64,000 bases of DNA from Nissolia schottii. Its lineage: Eukaryota; Streptophyta; Magnoliopsida; Fabales; Fabaceae. How positions within the stretch are numbered: the first letter of the stretch is position 1; each line of letters begins with the position of its first letter. The notes beneath the pieces are model-generated. The model was not told where the DNA came from, made no database searches, and was given only the letters and a program-made list of their open reading frames with translations. Positions 1 to 10,328 of the stretch are shown in pieces. Where the stretch lies: the NCBI GenBank assembly GCA_003254905.1, contig QANU01008245.1:271605-335604 (forward strand), read 5' to 3'. The translations under genes were made by a program, and so were the position numbers.

Positions 1-402
1 TTTTTTTTTTTTTTTTTCCCTTTTCCCTTTCTTATTCCCTTTCCCTTGGTAAGCCATTGTTTCAGATGCCTTATCGAGCCACAGAATGCTTTGAGCTATA
101 GGAAGATCAACAGATCGAATGAGCCAAGAAAGCACCATATGGTCGCAACGCTCCCATTGTGCATGAAGAGCAGAGTCAGGAGCTGGCGCAGTTATGGATC
201 CGTCTATGAACCGAACTTTGTTCTTGGACATGAGAGCCATTCTCATTGCCCGAGACCAGCTGTGGTAGGTGGCACCGTTGAGAAGGGAAGAAACTAGGAC
301 TAAGGAAAGGTTCTCGTTAGGATGGAGGTAGTATGGGGAAGCAGGATCAGAAATGGAGTCAGGTTGAAGAACCTGAGAAGCAGCAGAGCCATCATCAGCC
401 GT
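1..402 (-). pseudogene. Copia retrotransposon gag fragment, start codon lost
   Basis: Read on the minus strand from about 402 downward, this gives a Copia gag N-terminal region. It contains the patterns YYLHPNENL, SRAMRMAL, KNKVRFIDGSI and WERCDHMVLSWL, which are typical of plant Copia gag. The position where the initiator ATG would be (400-402) reads ACG, and an in-frame TGA lies a few codons upstream, so this copy cannot start normally. After about position 66 the reading departs from gag and runs into a purine-rich, A-rich stretch that reaches the window edge. The primer-binding site and LTR lie directly upstream at 611-769. It is certainly retroelement-derived and inactive; whether it was truncated or continues outside the window cannot be seen. 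Confidence 0.8.
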
Positions 403-610
403 GGAGACTAATCAGATCTGAAACAACAACAGATCGTGGAACTTGTGCAGCAATCAAGTGAATCGCGCAAATTCAGTTGCGGAGCAGTGCAGAGATGAAA
501 TCTCGCAAAGAAAGCTCAAGAAAGAGCAAGAATGTGGCCAAGAAAGTGGTGAGAAAGTGATGAGAAAATGCAAGAAAATGGGAGAAAATGCGGAAATGTG
601 TAGAACACAT

Positions 611-769
611 CTGATACCATAACAGAAATTTAGTGAATGAAATGAATTGCTTAACTGCATTAGAAAGCAAGAGCTCTATTTATACAAGTTCAGTTGGCTT
701 GTACAGCAAGCAAATTGGCTAACCAACAATAACTAACATACATCAATAACTGATAACTAACTTCTAACA
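611..769 (-). mobile_element. Copia LTR plus primer-binding site, minus strand
   Basis: On the minus strand a short LTR starts with TGTTAGAAG at 769. It carries a TATAAATAGAG promoter-like box and ends near 621, directly before TGGTATCAG (611-619), the usual initiator-Met tRNA primer-binding site of plant Copia elements. The gag fragment follows in the same orientation. The LTR is only about 150 bp and its 3' end does not show a clean CA, so the exact edge is uncertain. Confidence 0.7.
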
Positions 770-1795
770 AAGTTAAGTTAAAAGGGGGGATTTTCCCCCT
801 ATTAGGATGAACATTCTGATGAGTGATGATCAATGATTGCTTGGATGAGGTTAGCTGTGGTTTATACTAGACATACGTGGTTTATACTAGACATACGATT
901 GTTGAATAATTTTGCTAGATCTTTAAGATCACTCCATTTCGGGTGGTGGTGGTGGTGTTTTATTTTGCATCTCATCTTGGTAGCATGATTTTTTGATGTA
1001 TCTTGACACTATTATTTTAAACTGTGGTACTTCCATTCCTACTGTATTAGTAATAAACCTTACACTAGTCCAGCTTATATATTTGCAAGTGAAGTTCAAT
1101 GATCTGCTGATAGTCATTCCATTTGGAGATGGATAATTTTTTATGTACTAAAATTTATGGTCATGCACTCTATTAAGTTAATCCTTACTCCTTAGCAATA
1201 CTTGTGTACCCATAAACTGGTGTAGGCATAGAATCCTTTTTATAATGACCTTTATGATTGAGGATAGCTTTCCTCGAAGTTCTAACAAGTTAAGCTGGAA
1301 GCTATTAGAGTAGATGACGGCTATGCATTGTACATTGTGCTTGTTTTGTTGCAAAATGTAGGCATTGACATCAGGCTATGATTTATCACCAGATAAATGG
1401 AGTTTTGCCTGATAAATTCCGAGTTTGGATATATTCATCTGTTGCAACCTGCAATATCTAAACAATTCTGCTGCAATTTATGCAATTATGCAATATATCT
1501 GCTGTAATTCTAGTGGTGTAATTCTACTGACAATGAGGAGTTAATTTTTGCAATATATCTGCTGTAATTCTGCAATCTGTAATTTTGCTGCAATTTCTGC
1601 AGTTTGTAATTCTGCTGTAATTTCTGCATTTTCTGCAATCTGCAATCTGAATTTCTGCTGCAATCAAAACGTTTTGGCCCGCTTTGGCCCGGTTTAAACC
1701 CGAGTTTTAACTCGACCCAAAGATGATCGGCCTATCGGGTTTAGGGTCGGGTCCGGATCCTCAAAATTGACCCAGTCTAAATATAGGGTTGGGTC
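770..1795. other. Intergenic, TG/CA-rich low-complexity stretch
   Basis: No gene recognised. Between about 1440 and 1660 the sequence is built from recurring, imperfect words such as CTGCTGTAATTCTGCAAT and TGCAATATATCTGC, a degenerate simple repeat. Between 1675 and 1790 there is a GC-richer patch with the words GGCCCG and CGGGT repeated. An 11-bp word ending in ACATACG is directly repeated near 867-898. Short open frames here show no family signature. Confidence 0.5.
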
Positions 1796-1799
1796 ATAA

Positions 1800-2019
1800 A
1801 CTCCATGAACAAGACCTTCTCTGTAGAGCTGAATCCATCAGCGAAACCAGAAAGTAGAGAAGGAAGAGAGAAAGAAAAGATGGAGTAATCTGAAACTTGA
1901 ACTGAATATTCAAGAGTAACTATTTACAAGCATGTACATATATTTATAGTGATGTATGGGAGCTTGGGTGGCTATAGCCCCAACGGCCAACCCAACGGCA
2001 ACCCAACTATTCTCTAACA
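1800..2019 (-). mobile_element. Probable solo LTR (Copia-like), minus strand
   Basis: On the minus strand the sequence begins with TGTTAGAGAATAG at 2019 and has a TATA box (ATCACTATAAATATATG) about 85 bp further on. It then becomes pyrimidine-rich (TCTTTTCTTTCTCTCTTCC), the usual layout of a plant LTR. No matching second LTR, primer site or target duplication was found, so it is called on architecture only. The 3' edge near 1800 is approximate. Confidence 0.4.
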
Positions 2020-4203
2020 AACTTTGACAGCTACTATAACAGACTTCAGCTGCAATCTAACTAATTATCTTTAAAGAGTTTAAATATGGTAATATATACA
2101 ATAAAGAAAAGTGTTTTAGTTTTTATTATTCAGTTCATCTAGAAGTCTAACCATTACACATAGCCTCATCTATCTAATCTGAATAAAGGTTGTTTTTGAT
2201 TTGACTACTTCTTTTGTATTTTATTAAAATAAAAAGTTCTAACCAACTCTCATATTTACACTACTAACCCTAAACCGTGAAAATGTCTAATTGATGCTTT
2301 CACAATACAAAAAGCAATAAGGACGTGAAGCTTCCAACCATTTCACTTTTGGGTGTGTCAAGGAAACCACTAAACACAAGTGATAACAGATACTTTGTTC
2401 GGTGAGTTTTATAGTTCAGGATAAAATAATTACCATGTTAAGTTATTATGCCATTTGTTAAAACAATTATTTTTTTACCAATCCTGTCTTCGTAATTTTT
2501 TAGTCTCTCGTAGGTACAAAATCAGCTGATGGCACCCCAATATGATTATCTCTCTTCAGTAAACCCTTCGAAGTTCACTTGACAGATTAATATCTTTATC
2601 ATTCGAATGTGGAAAGTTCCTAATAAGGATAACAAATTAAAAGTTTACACTTGAACTGTTTTTGCAGGATGAGAAAGTGCTACTTAAACCATAAAAAAAT
2701 ATGCTTCCATCTGTTATTTATCTGAAAATGGTTCATTTAAAGATTTGTTATATATATGAAATAGTGTAACATTCAAATGAACCAAAAACTGAGTAGCAAA
2801 AGTCAAATACATCCTACTATGTACTATTTTGGTTCTTCCAACTGATAAATAAAAAATATACTTTCACTAAAAAATAGATAATAGTGCCTAACTTAACTAT
2901 GACAGAACTGGGGAAGGTAAATACGTAGTATCAAGTTAAGACTTATATTGATGTCATTTTGACGATTAAGTTAATGTCAGCGATGATGTTTTACGAAGTC
3001 GAATATACAAGCAAACTATCCAAAAAGAAAAACACATTTTAAACTTTCGGAGGATCTAACCATAGCTGTGTGTAATACTTTAGGTAGTTTGGCTGGACAA
3101 GACAATATAAAAATGAGAACTGGATTCACATCAGACGACTTGATTCACGGAGCACGAAAATATTGGTGATTTGATTATAGTTAAAGAAACAAGTAACCAG
3201 CATTGACATGACAGTTGTGTCTTATCTCCAAAAAAAAAAAATTGTTAGACATTGTGTGTTTGTATACGCAGGTTATTGTTTGCGGTAAAAAAATGTTTGC
3301 AGCAACACAACAATTTTGGAGACATGAGCAAGATCGCAACCTCTTCATAACCATCCAACCTAATAGGGTATGCCATGTAACATTTTAATTCTGAATATGT
3401 GTGTCAATCAATATATGTTTAAGGCTTGGTATTGCTTTCGATTAGGCTTTTTTTTTTTTTGGGGCAAATCTTGATGTGTGGTTTGAAGATTTACAATGGA
3501 TGTTAATGTTACTTTTAATTTAATGTATGCATGATAAGTTGAGATGAATTAAATTCAATGCACTCATGAATAATTAGTCATTGCTTGGTATGTTCTTTCA
3601 ATTGTGAAGTGTGGTATTTTGCAAAGTTGGTTGGTTCTTTCTATTTTGCTGCAATGATTTGACCTTTTTCTTATCATGTGCAATGAATTCCTGTAAAATA
3701 TATTTTTACTTACTATGGTGATAATGCATTAAGTAGACCAGTGTTATAATTGTGATAGGGTGTGAATTAGACATTCGTATATACACATATGCCTAATGGT
3801 TTACAAATTTAGTACAAAACAATATGCCAGAAGTCATGAAAATTATTTTAACATGTAATGTAAATGTTTTATATAATTTTTATACGCCTTTTAAGACTAT
3901 TATATATAGTAGAGTTGTGCCGAAAATAAATGAATAAACTTTTTATGAATAGTGAACAATCATTATGCTCAACAATAAAATTAAGATCAGTATGATGAAA
4001 TTTAGAACAAGTTGAATCATGAACCTAAATTTTGCAAAGTTTGGTTTCAAACTTTCGCGTTACACATTTAATATTTGACACTATCTATCTATAATTGTTC
4101 ATAGAAAGTATATAAGCGAAATAACTTTGAGTTTCATACACAATATGGTACAAGATGCCAAGGTGTTGTATATAGAATAGACAACAAAGACAATTGTTTT
4201 CCA
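2020..4203. other. AT-rich intergenic DNA, nothing identified
   Basis: I see no coding region, RNA gene or bounded element in this 2.2-kb stretch. It is AT-rich with short A and T tracts (for example near 3228 and 3450). Confidence 0.4.
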
Positions 4204-4575
4204 ATGAGGATTAGACCATGTTCAACCATGACTCTAATAGATGAAAATTTTCAAAATATAGTATACTTCTATAATCTTAAGGAGAACTATGTAATTGAAA
4301 TTTATTACCTCTGTCCTCGAATTTTTCATCTTGATCCTCAAGATGATAATTTGAGATATCAAATTCAATATGGTAAAGATCCTACAAGATACTTAGGATT
4401 GGCGTTGCCTCCATCATTATTCCATCATATAAGTCAATTCTATGTTGCACACATGGCTCAAGCCAACAATGATAATGCTGAAAATCATGAAGATGACATT
4501 CAGGAAGATCCAATTGTGATAAATCCTCCTGTTGTGAAACATAACAATCACGAAATTCATTGGCCTTCATATTAG
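4204..4575 (+). CDS. Hypothetical 123-aa open frame
   Basis: An ATG-initiated frame of 123 codons. The N-terminal half is hydrophobic/aromatic (IVYFYNLKENYVIEIYYL), and the C-terminal third is acidic and asparagine-rich (NNDNAENHEDDIQED), ending HEIHWPSY. Base composition is slightly less AT-rich than the flanks. I do not recognise a family; a decayed exon of a plant B3-like or other gene is possible but unsupported. No splice partners were found on either side. It may be a chance frame or an exon remnant inside repeat DNA. Confidence 0.25.
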   Translation: MRIRPCSTMTLIDENFQNIVYFYNLKENYVIEIYYLCPRIFHLDPQDDNLRYQIQYGKDPTRYLGLALPPSLFHHISQFYVAHMAQANNDNAENHEDDIQEDPIVINPPVVKHNNHEIHWPSY

Positions 4576-4999
4576 AAGACCAAATGACAAAAAAGGTGAG
4601 ATATATTAGGTATTTTAAATTCTTAAGATTATAGATTTGAATTGACAATGTTTTGCAAACCAAAGGCAAAAACAACTACAAATTTGCAAGTGACAAATTT
4701 TGTTTAGTATATGACTTTGTGTAATGAACTATTATTCTGTGTTGTTTTGCAAGTGTTGCGAACCTGTCTTCGTTTTCCTGTTTGAACAATATAATCTTAA
4801 CGTGGTTTTAGAACTTTAATTATTAATGGTATCAACCGCATGGACATATCCTTACAGTATTTGTTCATAGTCTATATGCATGAATTTAATTAATGGCCAC
4901 GGTATGTCAAAATAAATTCTTAAGAAATAATATATGTTTTACATTATTTCACATTATTGCAGGATTGGACATTTGTGGGTAGTCCAATATAAAGCATAG

Positions 5000-5260
5000 G
5001 ACATAGGTTGTGATATATACCATAGGACATAGGTTATGATATAAAGCACAAGACAAAGGCCGATGCACCTTCTTAGAACCGAGTGCTCCCAAGTTCTTAT
5101 AAAGGCTACTTAGGCCATATGCCTAGCTAATGTGGGACTTAAAGGCTCATGCAAGAACTCATTTGAAAATGAAAAGCATCCTTTTTTCCAACAGGTTAAT
5201 GTGCTGTAGCGCGCCGACTTTCCCTTTTGTTTTTACCTATGCAGACTATGGGTCATCACA
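5000..5260 (-). mobile_element. 5' part of a Gypsy-type LTR, minus strand
   Basis: On the minus strand the sequence starts with TGTGATGACCCATAG at 5260. It runs through AAGTCCCACATTAGC and CTTTATAAG, a promoter-like block shared with other LTR and TRIM copies in this window. A similar start (TGTGATGACCCG) is seen at 25225 on the minus strand. At 4985-5040 a roughly 35-bp unit (CATAGGACATAGGTTRTGATATA) is tandemly duplicated. The element appears truncated; no 3' end was identified. Confidence 0.45.
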
Positions 5261-5379
5261 TTAGTGAGAACTCACTTGAGTATTTATTGAAGAATCTGAA
5301 GATTCTTCAATACATGGGTAGTTATTGAATAACCAAAAACTTCTTCAATCTAATGAGTTTTATTTTGATGCGTGTTCTA

Positions 5380-5640
5380 TTTTGTTTACACACATAAACA
5401 AACATTATACCACATATAAATAAATATTACAACACAAAAAAATGAAGAAGTAAACAAACATTTCAATACACTGGAATATTACATCACAAAGAAACAAACA
5501 CTGCAACACTCATGACTAAATATTACAATACTTGTAAACAACCATTACAACACACATAAACAAACGTTACACCACACATAAACAAACGTTACAATACTCA
5601 TAAACATACATTACATCACATCAAAACATTGCAAAACATA
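5380..5640 (+). repeat. Degenerate repeat of ACATAAACAAACATTACAAC words
   Basis: The motif (C)ACATAAACAAACRTTACAACAC or close variants recurs about ten times, with unit length near 22-30 bp. Nothing coding is seen. A similar vocabulary recurs at about 61390-61620. Confidence 0.55.
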
Positions 5641-5699
5641 GAGAGCAACTTAGATCAAAGAAGAATGTCCTCGTTCATGCTATCCATAACATTTTAAGA

Positions 5700-6879
5700 A
5701 TAAGAAAATGAATTAGACATCGATTTTGGGTCAAACCATAGTCTAATTACCTAATTAAGAGTTTATAGTCATATCAAGGTAGGCATATGTTTTAGAACTG
5801 TTTACAAAAATTAGATTTATCATATAAGGTGTTTTGAATATATTTGTGAAAGGATTTAGAAAAATCATGAAAACTTTTATAGAAACTCATGAGACTATTG
5901 TCTTTTTGCATAAAGTTAAGCATGATGTATGTGTATGTACATCTTTTATGATCACGCTTATGGTTATGAAAACTTTAGGGTCAGATAATATTTTGGATTT
6001 ATGTTCAGATGTTTATCATGTCTTTTATAAATGTTTTATGGGAGTGAGATCAAGGATAGAACTGTAAGTTAACAACAGTCTATGTTGACCTTTGATAGTT
6101 CAGTTTAGCTACCAACATTAAGGTACTTGGACAAATCGATTACCATAAGCTATCAAGACCAAGGTGTTCGATTAGGCAGTTTAACTATTGGGATCTAGGG
6201 ACTCAGATAGACTAGTTACGATAAGCTATCGGGACCTAGGTACTCGGGTAGTCAGTTAAGTCAGACCGTAATGCTTAGGATATGTCTACCTAGATATCTC
6301 CCTATGATAAGAGTTTTTGAGGTTTAAGTTTTATTATAATATTTTCATGGAAGTATTATTATGAATTTTGTTTTTCAGTTTTATGCTATGAATATTATCT
6401 ATGTATTGCATATGTGTGCAATGTTTCAAAAAGTCCCAAGATGTCATGGGGTCTATCGTTCACCGAGACTCTCCCTAGAGTTCTCACCCTTCACCTTCCC
6501 TTCCTATTACAGGTTAAGATGTAGAAGCAGTTTCATGGAGGTCATGGTAAGTTGTAGCGACACCAATATTCTTGAGTAAGTAGTCACCATGAAGTGAAGC
6601 TATCTGTAGGTTATGTTAGAGTTTTATTTGATTTGATTTTCATGTTAGTGTCTAGAGTGCTCCAATTGTACACAGATAGGATATTCGGATCGGTCACGTA
6701 TTTTACATGTATAATTATGTTATGTTTTTTCCTCGAGAAAATTTGTAAAGAGCCTATGTTTATGTAATTTCAGTTATGTTTTTAAAAATTTTAAACATCT
6801 TTTACAAAAAGCATTCTTAAAAGGCTTTCATAAAAGAACTAGTCCTTTGTGTGCCGGTAACGATTTTTGAATTGTTACA
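5700..6879 (+). mobile_element. Gypsy-type LTR fragment, 3' part, plus strand
   Basis: Several blocks match, in inverted orientation, the LTR at 23470-25225: a CACGTATTTTACATGTATAA block near 6699, a stretch with GAGACTCTCCC and TTCTCACCCTTCACC near 6465-6495, and paired AGCTATCGGGACCTAGG-type repeats at 6140-6245. It ends with ATTGTTACA at 6879, comparable to the TGT...ACA termini of the sister copy. Short open frames inside (for example 5834-6067 and 6361-6579) show no protein family and are taken as chance. Confidence 0.5.
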
Positions 6880-8050
6880 CCAAAATCAAAACTATTTTCA
6901 AGGGAACTTAATAAGGTCATATAGGTTTTGTAAATGCACTTGGATGTAAGGAAAAACATGATTTGGTAATTTGAATTTGGATTTTGAAGAAAAGTTTCTT
7001 TTTTTACTAAAAAATGAGTCATAAATCTATATTTGAGAAAATATGGAGTATACATGTGACTATATTTGAGAAAATATGAAGTATACATGTGTTTTTTTCA
7101 GTGAAATACTCAAGAGAAGATGATTTTGAACACCTAGGATGAGTACAAGGGGTCTTAGGATCACTTGGAATGAAGGAAATGTCAAACACCCTATCTAAAC
7201 TTGCAAGTAATCGATTACAAAAATGTGTAATTGTTTATAACATGCTGAGAAATAGATTAGGGACATGCAATGTGCACAACAATGTTCAAATTGTCATAAC
7301 TTTTGCAATAGATGTTTGATTGACTTGATTCAAGTTTTCAAGTTGAGATTAGTCCATCTTCAACGTAAAATCTCAATGTCAAAGCTGATAAAAACTATTT
7401 AAGTATTGTGTAACCAATTACAGCATTGTCTATGGCCCTTTTTTTCCCCTAAAAAGAACTTTATAGTCGATTACACATAGGGGTAATCGATTACCAAGCT
7501 TTGTAAGCAATTACCGTAGTGTCCAGAATGCAAAAGATGGTGTATTTACATCTTAAAACCCAATTTTAGTAAGTCTAATGGGCATAGAACCTTAGAAAAG
7601 CCTTCTTAAGGATTAATTAAGTCTTAAACCAAGAATTAAGTCTTAAACCAAGTCTAAATATTATTGAACTCATGTTGCTTTTAATTATGAGGTTATGAAC
7701 TAATTCTCCATGTTTATGTCTATGTATGAATAATATGATACATGTATTGATTGAGTATGTGACTAAATGAGATGCCTATAATGATATGTCTACATGCCAT
7801 AATTTTGTTCCTAATGAACTCATGTTGCTCTTGTATGGATTGAATGTCAAATATATGTTATAGATGCTTAAGTGGATGCAGTGACGCATGAGATGATTAA
7901 TTATATGATTGATACTTATGATTGAATGTCCATGATATGCTTTAGTTGTTTCTACTATGTCATGGTTATGTTTATGTCTATGAACAATTATATAATACAT
8001 TAAAGAAAGTTTGAAGACCTTATTTGAGGCACTCAAGGCTTAAAACTTAA
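6880..8050. other. Intergenic DNA with scattered CGATTAC words
   Basis: No gene recognised. The sequence has repeated near-palindromic words built on AATCGATTAC (7210, 7480 and nearby) and a 34-bp near-duplicate (TATATTTGAGAAAATATGRAG) at about 7027 and 7061. Confidence 0.4.
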
Positions 8051-8090
8051 TGAACATACTTAAAGTTTCACTAAGTAAAGATCATGGATA

Positions 8091-8345
8091 TGTTAGGGAT
8101 TGTGATAAGATCTGCCTAGTATACACATGAATAGGTTTACGGATTTGTTAAGGATTGTGATAATCTCTACCTAGTATACACATAAGCAGTTTTATAGATG
8201 CTAGGGATTGTGATGAGCTCACCTAATCTGCGTATACTCTGCCTAGTACACGCATATATATGTAAGTGGATACTTGAGATTGTGATAAGTAGCACCTAGT
8301 ACGGATATAATTAAGCAAATGATTACTAGGGCTTGTGACAAGCTC
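8091..8345 (+). repeat. Five-unit degenerate tandem repeat, period about 50-75 bp
   Basis: The core RGGATTGTGATAAG followed by a CCTAGTAYACRCAT-type block recurs with cores near 8095, 8152, 8203, 8277 and 8327. Units are 50-75 bp and diverged. No open frame spans them. Confidence 0.6.
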
Positions 8346-8423
8346 CATTTGGAACACATATGGTGAATGTCTAAGATTATGAGTTGTTTTACAATTACCA
8401 TATTTATTGTTTATACCACAATT

Positions 8424-8600
8424 AGGGGTGGGAATAGACCAGGCTGCCTGTCGGCCTGACCTGTTAGTGGACTGGCCTGGCTTGACCTGTTTGACAAAAA
8501 GGCCAGGCCCAGGCTATTTTCAAAGCCTGTTTCAGTAAACAGGTAAGACCCAAGTCATTTTCAAAGTCTGTTACGCCTGTCAGGCGGCCTGTTTACTTAC
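8424..8600. repeat. GC-rich dispersed repeat, possible hAT-type end
   Basis: Starts with AGGGGTGGGAATAGACCAGGC and is built from repeated GGCCTG/CAGGCC words, quite unlike the AT-rich flanks. An AGGGGTGG start is seen at the ends of some plant hAT elements, but no partner end or 8-bp duplication was found, so the class is a guess. Confidence 0.3.
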
Positions 8601-9560
8601 AAATCCACAATAAGAATGTTCAAGATTAGAGTAAACAGTAACCGTTTAGCAATAGGTTCAACAGAATGATAAAAATAAATATTACAAATTATATCGCTTT
8701 TAATGATGTGACCCCAAATGACTAGTTATGATACGGTATCACTTAGTTTAGGGATAGCCCGCAAAAGAACTCTTTCTCAACCCACTCTCTCTACTATACA
8801 AATTAATCTCGTGGACACGCCCTTACAATTCGAGGTGCTGCCACAATTGATTTTTAGCCCCATTTTAACACTAATTGTTATCACACACTTCATTTAATAT
8901 GAAAAACCAACAAAAACATGAAGAAATAGTAATAATTATGAATTGAATGATATACTTGAGTTACAACTTACAATTTTATGGATTAAATTATCAAATTTAG
9001 AATTTCAAACACCGGAGCGACTCCAACAACCGTTTCAAGGACAAAATGAGCATTTAACTCTTTGAAAATAGAATTGAGTCCCCTACTTTCTAAATCCTAA
9101 ATAGCATATCATTCCTAGAGAAACCAAATCCCACTCGATAATCCAACCGATGTCATACACAAAACCAGCAATGTTCTAACCTGCTAGTCATCTCATTTCA
9201 GCAATTTACACTGTCTCGGTGATGATGTGAGAGTTAACAATTTTTTAGAAGTAAAAGTACATAATTAGATAACCGTGCATCAGGATTAAACTCATCAAAC
9301 CGAATTAACAAAAAACAAACAAACTTCATACCCATTTCAAAAACCACCTCAAATGCAAGCAGAAGAAAGAAAAAAAAATGAAAAAATAAAGCTCCTTTTT
9401 TACCTCATTATTGCAATTTTAATTCAAATCCAACCACAGAAACAATGAAATTACACATTTACTAACAAACATAACCTACAGCCAAAATCATTACAAGAAG
9501 AAAAATTTTAGTCTCTGAAAATTCTCAAAATATAAATATAAATAACAAAACACAAACCCC
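8601..9560. other. Spacer downstream of RPL12
   Basis: No gene recognised. The part next to the RPL12 stop (about 9400-9560) is AT-rich and presumably holds the RPL12 3' untranslated region (transcribed leftward). Confidence 0.4.
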
Positions 9561-10133
9561 TTAAACAATGGCAATTTTGGCACCAGCCTCTTCGAGCTGC
9601 TTCTTGGCATCCTCTGCCTCATCCTTTGAGACCCCTTCTTTGAACTTCTTCGGCAACCCTTCGATCAAATCCTTCGCCTCCTTCAGCGCTAGGCTCGTCA
9701 ACGACCTCACCGCCTTGATCACTGCGATCCTAGCGTTGCTCGGCACGTCCTCGATCACCACGTCGAACTCCGTCTTCTCCTCCACGGCCGCCGGGGCTGC
9801 GTCCGGGGCGGCTCCGGGTGCCGAGACGACGGCGGCTGGGGCGAAGGAGGCGGCGGAGACGCCGAGCTTGTCCTGGAGGTAGTCGACGAGGGTCTTGGCC
9901 TCCTCCAGGGTGAGACCGGAGATCTTGGCGCCAAGTTCCTCGATCTTTTCAGGGACGGCGACGGCGGAGATGGGCCGGAGGCGGGTGGTGGCGCGGTGGG
10001 AGAGGGGGCGGCGGTGGCTGGGGGCAGAGAAGGGGAAATGCAGGGTGGGAGAGTGCGCACGATAAGAGGAGGGTGTAGGACAAGAGGAGGAGGAGGGGCA
10101 ACAAAGGGTGAGGGTTGATAGAGTGGTTGCCAT
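9561..10133 (-). CDS. RPL12: 50S ribosomal protein L12, chloroplastic
   Basis: A single-exon 190-codon frame encoding the plastid bL12 stalk protein, which binds translation factors on the large subunit of the chloroplast ribosome. Residues 1 to about 55 are Ser/Pro/Arg-rich without acidic residues, as in a plastid transit peptide. The N-terminal dimerisation domain follows ([28 protein letters not shown], about 63-90), then an Ala/Pro hinge (about 94-117). The globular C-terminal domain starts at [12 protein letters not shown] and ends [14 protein letters not shown]. Length fits plant RPL12 (about 190). Initiation at 10133 is the only ATG upstream of the transit peptide. The coding strand is GC-rich against an AT-rich setting. 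A GATAAG I-box-like word lies about 90 bp upstream (near 10222). A MULE sits about 195 bp upstream, possibly limiting the promoter. Confidence 0.96.
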   Translation of the reverse strand: MATTLSTLTLCCPSSSSCPTPSSYRAHSPTLHFPFSAPSHRRPLSHRATTRLRPISAVAVPEKIEELGAKISGLTLEEAKTLVDYLQDKLGVSAASFAPAAVVSAPGAAPDAAPAAVEEKTEFDVVIEDVPSNARIAVIKAVRSLTSLALKEAKDLIEGLPKKFKEGVSKDEAEDAKKQLEEAGAKIAIV

Positions 10134-10319
10134 GCTGAAGGTTTGGGTTTTGGGAATTTGGGAGCGAAGAGTGAGAGAAGAGGGAATAGGGGAATTGAGG
10201 AAGGTAGAAGAAGAAGATAGATAGGATAAGGGTCCTTGGGGCGTGTTTGGTTTTGGTGGGCTTGGAATTAATGTTGCCTAGTTACCCTTGCATATGGTGC
10301 GTATGAGTAACACCCATCG

Positions 10320-10328
10320 AGGATAGGA
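10320..10328 (+). repeat. Target-site duplication, left copy (AGGATAGGA)
   Basis: The nine bases AGGATAGGA directly precede the MULE and are repeated perfectly at 13690-13698. Nine bp is the normal Mutator duplication length. Confidence 0.85.

Noticed and set aside
9568..10060. Plus-strand and second minus-strand frames over RPL12
   Set aside because: Shadows of the GC-rich RPL12 coding region.
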